Source: CAVTWY01 sp963738615
GTDB lineage: Bacteria; Pseudomonadota; Gammaproteobacteria; Burkholderiales; Burkholderiaceae_C
Direction of reading: 5' to 3'
Assembly (NCBI GenBank): GCA_963738615.1
Contig: CAVTXI010000015.1
Span: 1-64,000 of the forward strand
DNA length: 64,000 bases
Position 1 is the first letter of the stretch. The number at the start of each line of letters is the position of its first letter. Shown in pieces: positions 18,982-27,360 of this stretch. Under the pieces are notes generated by a model. It was given only the letters and a program-made list of their open reading frames with translations. It was not told the DNA's origin and did no database searches. The position numbers were made by a program, and so were the translations under genes.

Positions 18982-19398
18982 TCACGGAATGACGAAGCAG
19001 GCCTTCTTGGCCTTGGCCTGCACTTCGCGGTAGCGCTTGGCCATGCCCTGCACTTGTTCGGAGTCCCGCATCGAGCCGCCGCGCTCGCCGCCGATGGTGA
19101 TTGCGTTCACCGAGGTCGACATGCTGGTGTAGTCGTCGAAAGTCAGCACGTTGGCGATTTCGTCGATGGTGCAGGAACACTTGCTGAGCATCTCGTGCCG
19201 TGTGCCGGGATGGTCATTCATGCAGGTCAGCACGTAACTGACGCGGTCGGCAGTCGGATAGACGTGCGCCTTGGCGTCGCGACGCGGCTCTTGCTTGCGC
19301 GCCAGCGCGGGCGATGCGGCCAAGCCAAGCGCGGCCAGCGCGAGGATCGAAGCGGAAGCGATCCGCAGAAGGGCGCACGGAAAGGTCATCGTGTTCAT
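18982..19398 (-). CDS. Secreted Cys-containing protein of unknown function, xox locus
   Basis: A 138-residue protein with a clear signal peptide (LLRIASASILALAALGLAAS, cleavage near ALA). The mature part has four Cys, including CSC in EMLSKCSCTIDEIANVLTFD, one in YVLTCMNDHPG and one near the C-terminus (KKACFVIP). This suggests disulfides or metal binding in the periplasm. I do not recognise a named family. It follows the next gene by 3 bp and precedes the SoxYZ-like gene, so it is probably part of the xox-linked periplasmic set. Confidence 0.72.
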   Translation of the reverse strand: MNTMTFPCALLRIASASILALAALGLAASPALARKQEPRRDAKAHVYPTADRVSYVLTCMNDHPGTRHEMLSKCSCTIDEIANVLTFDDYTSMSTSVNAITIGGERGGSMRDSEQVQGMAKRYREVQAKAKKACFVIP

Positions 19399-19401
19399 GT
19401 T

Positions 19402-20204
19402 TTAGCGGGAAGGCACCGAAGCGGCAGGGGCGGCGGACGCCGCGTCGAGGGGTTTCATGACTGGCATCGGAGGGGGCTGCACGCCCTGAAGCACCATGTC
19501 TTCGCGCAGCACCGCAGCGTCACCACTGGCCGCGTGGATCACAGTCCGGATCGCCGCGACGGCGCCCGGTACCGCATCAGACAGCGTGAAAACGTACTGC
19601 TTGCGAACCATGTTTTCGAAGCGCGCGCGGTTCGGGTCGTCGCGATAGGGTTCGACCACGATCTGCCGCCCGGCGACCTGCTTGCCCTGAAACGCGAAGC
19701 TCACGTCGTCGATGCGTGCGCCTTCGTACAGCGCCATGCGGATGCGCTTGCGGAAGTAGTTGGAGGCCCCCTTGGTCAGCCGCTTCATCTCGCGGATGTC
19801 GTGCTCGAGAAAGTACAGCGTGACCGGGTTGCCGGTGGCGTCTTCGATGGCGGGCAGTTCGACCTTTCGCTCGCCGCTCAGGAACTGCGCGTCGGCCACG
19901 CAACAGGCCTTGGACTTGTCACCGGGCTTGGTCTTGTCACCCGGCTTGGCCTTCAGGCGCAGGGTCACGCTGTCGTCGAAGCCGGCTTCGAGCGAGCCCG
20001 CGTGCTTGAAGTCATACACCAGCTGCATCGGCTGCTTCAGCTTGCCGAGTTGGTCGGTCATCAGCAGCAGGCGTTCGGCGGGTGAGAAGTCCTTCTTGTC
20101 GGTCTCCTGGGCCGGGACGGCGATGCAAGCCGACGCCACCACAACCGCGCCAACTCCGCGCGCAACGCCGAAGCCAATCGAAGGAACGAAGTGGGGATGG
20201 TCAT
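19402..20204 (-). CDS. Secreted protein of unknown function, xox locus, N-terminal frameshift
   Basis: The mature protein is clear from about 20142: EDKKDFSPAERLLLMTDQLG-like start, then MQLVYDFKHAGSLEAGFDD, an unusual PGDKTKPGDKSK mini-repeat, and a long alpha/beta part ending in a low-complexity Ala/Pro tail. The pattern (outer-surface beta protein with FRKRIRMALYEGARIDD and YFLEHDIREMKRLT) looks like a periplasmic lipid- or protein-binding domain, but I cannot name the family. ATG at 20204 (MTIPTSFLRLASAL) probably begins the signal peptide, with one frameshift near 20165 joining VGAVVVASACIAVPA. Three bp separate it from the gene downstream. Confidence 0.68.
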
Positions 20205-20223
20205 GTGGAGGATCTTGGGATGG

Positions 20224-21330
20224 TCACGACAGACACGCGGTCAGCGCGGGTGACTTCGATGCGGATTCTCGCGCGCAGGCTTTCGACAACGCGACGCGCA
20301 GCCGCTCACCCGCGCCGCTGCGAAGCGCCTGCAGGCGCGACAGGATGTTGCGCGCCGCCTGAGGCCGGCCACGCTCGAGCTCGCCAAGGCCCAAGGTCTC
20401 GAGCGGTGCGGCCCAGCGCGGCGCAAGCTCGACCGCGCGCTCGAGCGGACGCACCGCGTCGTCGAGTCGCGCCAGCTTCTGCAGCGCCAAACCATGCCAG
20501 TAGTGACCGTGGGCAGAGCGGTCGTCTTCACGCGCCCAGCCCGTGGCCAAGCCGAGCAGGCGGTCCCAGAAGCCGCCATGCGCGAGCGACACGGCGCGCA
20601 GGAAGCGAGGCTGTGCGTCGTCCGCCAATTCCCAGTACGTCAACGTTCGCGGCAGTGGGGCCACGGGCTCGAAGCGCGAATCATCTTTCAGCAGGGGCTC
20701 GAGCCAGGCCACGGGTGCGGCGAAGTAGTGCGCGTCGCCGCCGCGCAGGCGGAAGGTCAGGATGCCGGCCAGCGCGCCGCGCGCATCGAACAGCCCGCCG
20801 CCACTGGCCCCGGAAATGAAGCCCGTCGACGACTGGATGACGTCGGCGCCCTGGTGACGATGCAGGTCCAGCACGACACCATCGCTGACCGACGGTGTCG
20901 CCATGCCGCCCATGTAACCCATGGCCGCGACGGGTTGCCCGACTTCCAGGCCGGTCGCCAACGGGATGGGCGTGCCGACCAGGCTCGGGACACGCAGCAC
21001 GCACACGTCGAGTTCGGGCAAAGCGGCCTGCGCGTCGGCCAGCCAGCGCGCGCCGCCACGCAGCACGTGCACCGCAAGAGCGTCGCGGGTGACGTGGCAG
21101 TTGGTGACGATGCGCTGCCCGGGCAACACGACACCCGAGCCGTAGCCGTAACCGCCCTGCGCGCGCCGAACTTCGATGCGCAACACGCTGCCGCTCAAGC
21201 CCACCAGACGCTCACGACTGACGATGTCCGAGACGGCTGAACGCTGGCCCCACGAAGGGGTTGCCGTCAGTGTCGCCAGCGCAGCCAGCGTGGCGACAAG
21301 GGCGGCGACGACGATGGCACGCAAAGTCAC
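20224..21330 (-). CDS. Periplasmic trypsin-like serine protease with TPR tail
   Basis: 368 residues. A signal peptide (AIVVAALVATLAALATLTAT) precedes a chymotrypsin-fold protease whose triad can be read: His in RIVTNCHVT, Asp in ALPELDVCVLRV and Ser in ISGASGGGLFD. The S1-site region resembles DegP/HtrA-type proteases, but there is no PDZ domain. After about residue 240 the chain becomes helical, with a TPR-like stretch (HYWHGLALQKLARLDDAVRP and LETLGLGELERGRPQAARN). It sits between xoxJ and the secreted unknown genes, suggesting quality control or processing of the periplasmic methanol oxidation machinery; that role is inferred from position only. Confidence 0.82.
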   Translation of the reverse strand: MTLRAIVVAALVATLAALATLTATPSWGQRSAVSDIVSRERLVGLSGSVLRIEVRRAQGGYGYGSGVVLPGQRIVTNCHVTRDALAVHVLRGGARWLADAQAALPELDVCVLRVPSLVGTPIPLATGLEVGQPVAAMGYMGGMATPSVSDGVVLDLHRHQGADVIQSSTGFISGASGGGLFDARGALAGILTFRLRGGDAHYFAAPVAWLEPLLKDDSRFEPVAPLPRTLTYWELADDAQPRFLRAVSLAHGGFWDRLLGLATGWAREDDRSAHGHYWHGLALQKLARLDDAVRPLERAVELAPRWAAPLETLGLGELERGRPQAARNILSRLQALRSGAGERLRVALSKACARESASKSPALTACLS

Positions 21331-21356
21331 GTCGGTCAGCGTCGGTCAGGCGTCGG

Positions 21357-22255
21357 TCAGCGCAGCGGCAAGCCGCCCTCGCCCACCAAAGGCACGCCGA
21401 AGTCGCGCAGCACCGCCTGCAGGTCGTTGCGATGCGTTTCGATGAGCTTCTCGATCTGGTCTTTCCATTCGCGCTCGCCGTAGCGCACGCCCATGGCCAT
21501 CTCGAAGTCGAAGCGCACGCCGGGTTCCGATTGCAGCGGCACGACCATCATCGCGGGCGAGGTGATGCGCTTGGCGAAGTAACCCGCAATCGGGCCCCAC
21601 ATGATCGCCACGTCGATCTTGCCGCCGGCAAGTTCCTTCTCGACGATCTCGCCCGGGTACTGCACCGGGTCGGCGTTCATCATCAGATACGGCACGCCCT
21701 GCTCGACAAGACCGTGCTTGGCCAGCCATGTCGACGCCGGTGACTTGTCGATGATGCCGATGCGCAGCTTCTTCAGTTGCGCGGGCGGCAGCGCCAGGAA
21801 GTCGGCGCCACTCTTCACCGCATCGAGGCCCTTGCCGGCAGCGAAGACCAACGCATAGGTGGACCGATACACCGGCTTCGTCACCGATACCTGGTCGAAG
21901 CCGACAGGCACGCCCATCACGATGTCGCAACGGAAGTCTTCACCAGGGATCTTGAACCGAAGCGTGTTGCGGATGAAATTCATCCGCGCCGGAAATTCGT
22001 AGTAAGTGACAGGTACGCCGAGCGCCTTGCCGAAGACGTCGGCGAAGCGGTTCTCGATGCCTTCTTTGGCGGCGTTCGAGAACGGCATGTTCCCAGGGTC
22101 CTGGCATACGCGCAGGGGCTTGCGATCGGCTGGCTTGGCGTCTGCGTCTGTGCTTGCGTTTGCGATTGCGTTTGCGCCTGCAACGAAGCCGGCACGACGA
22201 TCGCGGCCACGGCCACGGCCAACGCCGCAGCGACGGCCTGGTGGAGGAACGTCAT
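21357..22255 (-). CDS. xoxJ: XoxJ-like periplasmic binding protein, N-terminal frameshift
   Basis: XoxJ is the periplasmic solute-binding-fold partner of XoxF, thought to help activate or mature the dehydrogenase. The mature protein is intact from NMPFSNAAKEGIENRFADVF, the family's conserved opening, through YEFPARMNFIRNTLRF and RCDIVMGVPVGFDQVSVTKP to AIMWGPIAGYFAKR. The signal peptide MTFLHQAVAAALAVAVAAIV starts at ATG 22255 in another frame. One frameshift near 22110 is needed to join them, just after an unusual Gln/Thr-rich repeat (QTQSQTQAQTQTPSQ). It lies 2 bp after xoxG. Confidence 0.85.
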
Positions 22256-22257
22256 GC

Positions 22258-22644
22258 CTACTTGCCGATCTCTTCGACCTTCGCGCGCGTGATCGCGCCG
22301 TCGGACCGGCCCTTCAGGTACGCATAGAGCTGGTCCATGTTCTTCATCACGACCTCGCTCGTGCCGAAGCTCTGCATGCCCTTTTCGAGACGGCCCTCGC
22401 GCACGACCTTCACGAATTCATCTTTCGTCAGCGTCTTCAGGTTGGCGATCAGCGACGGGCCGACCATGCCTTCCTGGTTGGCACCATGGCAACGGTCGCA
22501 GGCAGCCGCACGCCACGTACGAAAGCCCTTCATGGTTTCAGCGTCGACCTTGTAGCCCTCTTGGACGGTGTAGAGCTGGCCTTGCTGCGCTTGGGCAGCC
22601 GTGGCGGACAACAGGGCGAACATCACGCAGGCAATAACCTTCAT
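22258..22644 (-). CDS. xoxG: XoxG-like cytochrome c, electron acceptor of XoxF
   Basis: A 128-residue single-heme c-type cytochrome. The signal peptide is MKVIACVMFALLSATAAQAQ. The heme site is CDRCH at residues 49-53 and a likely axial Met is in KGMQSFGTSEV. In XoxF systems this cytochrome takes electrons from the PQQ/lanthanide site and passes them to the terminal oxidase. ATG at 22644 was chosen because it starts the signal peptide; the frame is open upstream. It sits 155 bp behind xoxF, across two hairpins, and 2 bp before xoxJ. Confidence 0.9.
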   Translation of the reverse strand: MKVIACVMFALLSATAAQAQQGQLYTVQEGYKVDAETMKGFRTWRAAACDRCHGANQEGMVGPSLIANLKTLTKDEFVKVVREGRLEKGMQSFGTSEVVMKNMDQLYAYLKGRSDGAITRAKVEEIGK

Positions 22645-22697
22645 GGGAAATCTCTGGTCGGATGGATTCCCTCGCGGGAAACCAGGTTTCGTTAAAC

Positions 22698-22723
22698 CGA
22701 CTGGCGCCCAAAGGCGCCAGTCG
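22698..22723. terminator. Hairpin between xoxF and xoxG
   Basis: A perfect 11-bp inverted repeat, cgactggcgcc, with a 4-base loop (caaa). On the minus strand the stem is followed by GTTTAAC rather than a long U run, so it is a weak intrinsic terminator or an attenuator/mRNA-stability element 77 bp after the xoxF stop. Confidence 0.55.
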
Positions 22724-22726
22724 GGC

Positions 22727-22751
22727 GGGCTGCGCGCGTTCAACGCAGCCC
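22727..22751. terminator. Second hairpin between xoxF and xoxG
   Basis: An 8-bp inverted repeat, gggctgcg / cgcagccc, with a 9-base loop, immediately beside the first hairpin and closer to the xoxF stop. Together they form a tandem stem-loop pair between xoxF and its cytochrome gene, fitting a higher xoxF than xoxG transcript level. Confidence 0.45.
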
Positions 22752-22799
22752 AGGGTTCATGCGTCTAGGCGTTAACCCGACACATATGCGGGTCACTTC

Positions 22800-24614
22800 T
22801 CAGGGAAGCGAGAAGACCGTCAGCGAACCGCCCAGATCCGTGTACTGGTTCAGCTCACGATAGCCACCCACCGCGCCCAGGCCGTCGGTGTCTTTCTCGA
22901 GGCCAGCCGCCATGCCGATGCCGGCCCAGCCACCAATGCCCGAGAACACGCCGAGGAACTGCTTGCCCTTGTGCTCATACGTGAACACGTTGCCGATGAT
23001 TCCGGAAGGCGTCTTGAACTTGAACAACTCTTTGTTGATGTTCTTCGCGTCCACGCACTTCAGGTAACCCTCGAGCGTGCCGTAGCAGCTCAGGCCGCCC
23101 GCGGTGTTGAGCGAACCGCTCCACACCGAGAACTTCTCGGCCTTGGTCTGCACGATCTTGCCCGTACCCGCGTCCCAGGCGATGTAGTTGCCCATACCAC
23201 CGTGCGAACCCGGCGCCGGGAACATCGACAGCGTGGCACCCACGTACGGCTGACCTGCGGTGTACTCGACCTTGAACGGCTCGTAGTCCATGCAGACGTG
23301 GTTCGTCGGCACGTAGAAGAGCTTGGTATTCGGGTCGAACGACGCCGGCTGCTGGTCCTTGGTGCCCAACGCCGCCGGGCAGATGCCCTTCGTGTTGACA
23401 TCAGGACCGTTCTTCGCCGTCGAGTACTTCGCAAGCACCTGCGGGCGGCCCGTCTTCATGTCGACGTGCGAGGCCCAGTTCACCTTCGGATCGAACTTCT
23501 CGGCCACCAGCAACGCACCGGAGATGCGGTCCATGGTGTAACCGAAGCCGTTGCGGTCGAAGTGCACCAGCGCCTTGGTCGGCTTGCCCTTGACGTTGAT
23601 GTCCGCGAGGATCATCTCGTTGATGCCGTCGAAGTCCCACTCGTCGTACGGCGTCATCTGGTAGACCCACTTCGCGGCGCCGGTGTCGACGTCACGCGCG
23701 AAGATGGTCATCGTCCACTTGTTGTCGCCCGGGCGTTGCGCCGGGTTCCACGTGGACGGGTTGCCAGTCCCGTAGTACATCAGGTTCGCGGCCTTGTCGT
23801 AGCTGAACCAGCCCCAGGTGGTGCCGCCACCGATCTTCCACTGGTCACCCTGCCAGGTCTTGAGCGACGAGTCCTTGCCCACCGGCGCCATCTTGCCGTC
23901 GGTCCAGGTCATGGTCTTGGCCGGGTCGATCAGCATTTCGGCGTCGGGGCCCACGCTGTAGCCCTTCCACGCCGGCTTGCCGTCCGACAGGTTGTACGCC
24001 GCGATGAAGCCGCGCACACCCCATTCGCCGCCGGAGATGCCGGTGATGACTTTGTCTTTGAAGATGTGCGGTGCGTTCGTGTTCACCGCGCCCAGCTTCG
24101 GGTCACCGTTCTTGACGTCCCAGACCTTCTTGCCGGTCTTGGCGTCCAGTGCCACCAGCATCGAGTCGGCCTGTTGCAGGATGACCTTGCCTTCAGCGTA
24201 GGCCAGACCGCGGTTGACGGTGTCGCAGCACATCTGCGGAATCACCGCCGGGTCTTGCTTGGGCTCGTACTTCCATTTGATCTTCTGCGTGTCGAGGTCG
24301 ACCGCGAAAACCTTGTTGGGGAACGGCGAGTGCAGGTACATGGTGCCGTCGATCACCAGCGGCGAGCCTTCGTGGCCGCGCAGCACGCCGGTGGAGAAGG
24401 TCCAGGCCACGCGCATCTTGCCGACGTTGCCCTTGTTGATCTGCCCCAGCTTGCTGTAGCGCTGGTTGTACATGTCGCCGGCTTGCATCGCCCAATTCTT
24501 CGAATTGGCGATGTTCTTCTCAACGTCGGCATTGGCAAGGGCCAAGACCGGTACGGCGAGCATCGACACGCCGATGCAGCGCGCGATAGGACCAAGTGAC
24601 GTCTGTCTCTTCAT
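22800..24614 (-). CDS. xoxF: Lanthanide-dependent PQQ methanol dehydrogenase XoxF
   Basis: A periplasmic quinoprotein that oxidises methanol to formaldehyde (XoxF types may go further). It has 604 residues, the family's usual length. The signal peptide is IARCIGVSMLAVPVLALANA. The eight-bladed propeller carries the vicinal disulfide Cys129-Cys130 (QMCCDTV), metal ligands Glu197 (GGEWG) and Asn285 (GTGNPSTW), the catalytic Asp327, and a second Asp at 329 (YDEWDFDGINE). That extra Asp two residues after the catalytic one marks lanthanide-dependent XoxF and is replaced by a smaller residue in calcium-type MxaF. ATG at 24614 has GAGGAGAC upstream. It lies between fae and xoxG, with no mxaF or mxaI in the window. 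Expression probably responds to lanthanides; no regulator of that kind is visible. Confidence 0.95.
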   Translation of the reverse strand: MKRQTSLGPIARCIGVSMLAVPVLALANADVEKNIANSKNWAMQAGDMYNQRYSKLGQINKGNVGKMRVAWTFSTGVLRGHEGSPLVIDGTMYLHSPFPNKVFAVDLDTQKIKWKYEPKQDPAVIPQMCCDTVNRGLAYAEGKVILQQADSMLVALDAKTGKKVWDVKNGDPKLGAVNTNAPHIFKDKVITGISGGEWGVRGFIAAYNLSDGKPAWKGYSVGPDAEMLIDPAKTMTWTDGKMAPVGKDSSLKTWQGDQWKIGGGTTWGWFSYDKAANLMYYGTGNPSTWNPAQRPGDNKWTMTIFARDVDTGAAKWVYQMTPYDEWDFDGINEMILADINVKGKPTKALVHFDRNGFGYTMDRISGALLVAEKFDPKVNWASHVDMKTGRPQVLAKYSTAKNGPDVNTKGICPAALGTKDQQPASFDPNTKLFYVPTNHVCMDYEPFKVEYTAGQPYVGATLSMFPAPGSHGGMGNYIAWDAGTGKIVQTKAEKFSVWSGSLNTAGGLSCYGTLEGYLKCVDAKNINKELFKFKTPSGIIGNVFTYEHKGKQFLGVFSGIGGWAGIGMAAGLEKDTDGLGAVGGYRELNQYTDLGGSLTVFSLP

Positions 24615-24821
24615 TGCGATGTCTCCTCGTTGGAAGGATTCACTCTTGGTGGTGGGATTTGCGGGGGCCGCGAGCACGCCACCATGCTCGACCGGCCTCG
24701 TTTCACATGCCAGTGTAGGAACCGGGAGCAGTCACGAAGCCTCGGGGCTTGCACGATGGAACGCGCCATGGCGCCACATCGGACGACCGGGTTTGCGATC
24801 ACCTCTCGACTCCGACACGAC

Positions 24822-25331
24822 TCACTTCGCTGCGAACGGGTGCGCCATCGAGCCCTTCTTCGCGACGACCGTCGCCGCGCTGGGCTCGCGATTGACGGCG
24901 CGCTTGAGCGCTTCTTTCGTGGCCGCGTAGTTGTAGTCCTGGATCTTCTTGTCGTCTTCGGCCTGCCAGTGGATGAACACGCCGACGCTGATGAACAGGT
25001 CATCGGCCTCGGCAGCGGGGATCGTGCCGTCTTCGACGCAATCGGCCACCGCCATCGCAACAGCGCGCTGCGCCGGGCCGAACATCTGCACGGCCTGCTT
25101 GGCACCTTTGATCGTGACCTTGTTGAACATGACCGTGGCCGGCTTGGTCAACAGGTTCGGCGCCACCACGGCCAACAGCGACGTGAAGCCATCTTTGTTG
25201 TTCGTCAGCGCGTTGGCGAAAGCCGACTCGGCCGGCGTGCCCCGCGGGCCAATCATCAGGTCGATGTGGGCGACCTCATTTCCGTCGCCGACCAGCGACT
25301 CTCCGACCAGCATGCGATCGATCTTGGGCAT
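24822..25331 (-). CDS. fae: Formaldehyde-activating enzyme
   Basis: Fae condenses formaldehyde with tetrahydromethanopterin to methylene-H4MPT in the cytoplasm, the entry step for the downstream Mtd-Mch-Fhc route. The 169-residue length is standard. The conserved His22 of the active site is present in NEVAHIDLMIGPRG, followed by the usual ESAFANALTNNKDGFTSLL and PATVMFNKVTIKGAKQAVQM. ATG at 25331 has ACGGAGA upstream. It lies 207 bp before xoxF on the same strand, so formaldehyde producer and consumer are adjacent. An independent promoter before xoxF is likely in that gap. Confidence 0.96.
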   Translation of the reverse strand: MPKIDRMLVGESLVGDGNEVAHIDLMIGPRGTPAESAFANALTNNKDGFTSLLAVVAPNLLTKPATVMFNKVTIKGAKQAVQMFGPAQRAVAMAVADCVEDGTIPAAEADDLFISVGVFIHWQAEDDKKIQDYNYAATKEALKRAVNREPSAATVVAKKGSMAHPFAAK

Positions 25332-25447
25332 GTTTTTTCTCCGTACGGTTGTCAGGGGTGTGTGATCCCCACGCGGACACACTCCGGCGCGATGTGGATT
25401 GATTCACGAACCGTGCCCGGTGGGATCAGGGGGATCACCAATACGGC

Positions 25448-26389
25448 TTACGGCATAACCCGCGGACGTTCGCGCAACGGGACAACGATCGACGGCTCGA
25501 GCCATGCGGCCACCATCGCACCAGCCACGCACAGATCGGCCGTGGTGCCGGGGTTCAAGCCCGATTGCTTCAGCGCCGCATCCCATCGGGCAAGCCCTTC
25601 GTCGCCCTCGCGCAGCTGACCTTGTATCCATGCGTGACGCCAGGCAAGGGTTTGCGCCATGACAGTGTGTGCGACCTCGAGACCATGTCGCCGCGCAATG
25701 TGTGAATCGGGCACCCGCGCCAGCAGTTCGAGATACAGGCCCAGCATGGCGTGGCGCGCCGCTGCCGCAGGGTCGATACCGAGTCGGTGGGCGGCGTCGA
25801 AGCCTTGCGTCAGGACCTCGATGCCAACGCCGAACACGTCGTCGTAGGCGCTGGCGTACTGATGCGCGACGCGGTCGCGCCCGGCCGCCAGCACCATGGC
25901 CTCGAGCAGCGTGATGGTGGCGGGCTCTGCAACGTCATGCGCCTGCACGCGGCCCAGGCCACCGGGTTGCGTCGCGGCAATGGCCCGAAAGGCAGCCGCG
26001 GCGTCCTCGACATCAAGGTCATGCAGCACGTGTTCCACCGTGGAACGCAACCCATGCGCCCCTCGAGACGGATCGGCCTGCTCGAACGCGACGGCCAGTG
26101 GCGCAGCCAGCAGCACGATGCCGAGGTTGGTATTGCAACCAGCCACGCCCAGAGATGCTTCCATGGCTGCCTCGACACGTGGCCCCACGCGGGCACCGTC
26201 GGTGAACAAGTTAGGTGCGGCCGCTTCGGCGCTGGCGATGAACATCGCCGCCTGCATGCCGTGGCCCTCCGCAGCGACGCTGACGTTGCCTGGCTTGAAC
26301 GTCGAAACGTCGAGGTCGCAGGCCCACAGGAACGCCGTGCGGCCGCGTGTCTCGCGTTCGTTGCGTGCGTCGCGCACGTTGCTCGTCAA
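25448..26389 (-). CDS. Triphosphoribosyl-dephospho-CoA synthase-like (CitG/MdcB family) protein
   Basis: 313 residues of the CitG fold. KPGNVSVAAEGHGM and GCNTNLGIVLLAAPLAVAFE correspond to the family's nucleotide-binding motifs, and a third conserved part reads LNPGTTADLCVAGAMVAA. Classical CitG transfers an ADP-ribosyl chain onto dephospho-CoA for citrate lyase, but no lyase gene is present. Homologues recur in methylotroph H4MPT clusters, where a role in cofactor assembly has been suggested but not shown, to my knowledge. The start is TTG at 26389, overlapping the ATP-grasp stop (TTGA). It is the last gene of the operon that begins with folB. Confidence 0.8.
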   Translation of the reverse strand: MTSNVRDARNERETRGRTAFLWACDLDVSTFKPGNVSVAAEGHGMQAAMFIASAEAAAPNLFTDGARVGPRVEAAMEASLGVAGCNTNLGIVLLAAPLAVAFEQADPSRGAHGLRSTVEHVLHDLDVEDAAAAFRAIAATQPGGLGRVQAHDVAEPATITLLEAMVLAAGRDRVAHQYASAYDDVFGVGIEVLTQGFDAAHRLGIDPAAAARHAMLGLYLELLARVPDSHIARRHGLEVAHTVMAQTLAWRHAWIQGQLREGDEGLARWDAALKQSGLNPGTTADLCVAGAMVAAWLEPSIVVPLRERPRVMP

Positions 26390-27360
26390 GCCGCCCCCGA
26401 CACCGACACCGCTCGAGCGGGAAGGCGACGGTCGATCAAGTCATCGACCAGTGCGCGAGCGATGTCGACAGGCGTCACCCGCTGAAGGCCGCGCCACGCG
26501 GCCACACCATTCACCTCGATCACCATCGGCCCTTCGGGCGTAGGCATCAGATCGACGCCGGCATAGTCCATCGACAACGCCGCGGCGGCGCGTTCGGCGG
26601 TGCTCGCCAGTGCCGTGCCCGTGTCGTCGTGCAGCGCTTGTGGCTCGCAGCGCGCGCCCTGCGCCACGTTGTGCACCCAATGCTGACTCGACCGGCGCAT
26701 CGCTGCGCACGCCCGACCGCCGACGACCAGCACGCGCCAGTCGTAGCCCGGTCCGGCCGTGCCAGGTACGGGCGGCACGAAACGTTGCAGGTACGCGAGC
26801 CCACCGAACGGCGAGGCCTCGCCCGCCAGCGACGGCAAGGGTACGAAGGCTCCATCGACCCAACCCGCACGGACGACGCCGTTGCCCTGCGAACCGAAGA
26901 GCGGCTTGAGCACCACAGCGTGCCCCGCCGCAGCCTCGCTCGCCACGCGGGCTTGCGCCACGTCGACCGACTCGGTCACCCACGTCGGCGGCGTGGGCAC
27001 GCCCGCGACGTGCAGCAGCAGGCTGGTCATCGCCTTGTCGACGCTGCGCTCGATGGCGCGCGCGTCGTTGTAGACCACCACGCCCAACTCGCGCAGCATG
27101 TGCAGGACCGACAAGCGCTTGGTCACCTGCTCGAAGCTGCCCCCGGCGATGCCACGCACGATCACGGCGTCGGGCAGTTCCGCACCGAACCCCGGCAGCA
27201 CCAAGCCGTGCGCGTGCGCGGTGGTGTCAACGTGGCAAAGCTCGAGGTCGACGCAGCGGCCTTCGGCGCCCCGCTCGCGCAATGCGCGCTGAAGGCGGCG
27301 CGTGTGCCAGCCGGTTTCGTCGGTCATGATCGCCACGCGCAAGCCCACCGACACCGTCAC
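26386..27360 (-). CDS. ATP-grasp ligase, RimK/MptN-like
   Basis: A 324-residue ATP-grasp enzyme of the RimK group, which joins an amino acid (often glutamate) to an acceptor carboxylate. ATP-site features are HAVVLKPLFGSQGNGVVRAG (lysine and glycine-rich loop), LAYLQRFVPP and DYAGVDLMPTPEGPMVIEVN, ending in the magnesium-binding Glu-x-Asn. In archaea MptN adds glutamate to H4MPT and MfnD-type ligases act on methanofuran. Which acceptor applies here is open. The start is GTG at 27360, overlapping the mch stop (GTGA); an internal ATG at 27327 is possible. It overlaps the CitG-like gene by four bases. Confidence 0.85.
   Translation of the reverse strand: MTVSVGLRVAIMTDETGWHTRRLQRALRERGAEGRCVDLELCHVDTTAHAHGLVLPGFGAELPDAVIVRGIAGGSFEQVTKRLSVLHMLRELGVVVYNDARAIERSVDKAMTSLLLHVAGVPTPPTWVTESVDVAQARVASEAAAGHAVVLKPLFGSQGNGVVRAGWVDGAFVPLPSLAGEASPFGGLAYLQRFVPPVPGTAGPGYDWRVLVVGGRACAAMRRSSQHWVHNVAQGARCEPQALHDDTGTALASTAERAAAALSMDYAGVDLMPTPEGPMVIEVNGVAAWRGLQRVTPVDIARALVDDLIDRRLPARAVSVSGAA

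Noticed and set aside
22800..24614. Calcium-dependent MxaF methanol dehydrogenase
   Set aside because: The Asp two residues after the catalytic Asp (DFD) marks XoxF, and no mxaI or mxaG is adjacent.
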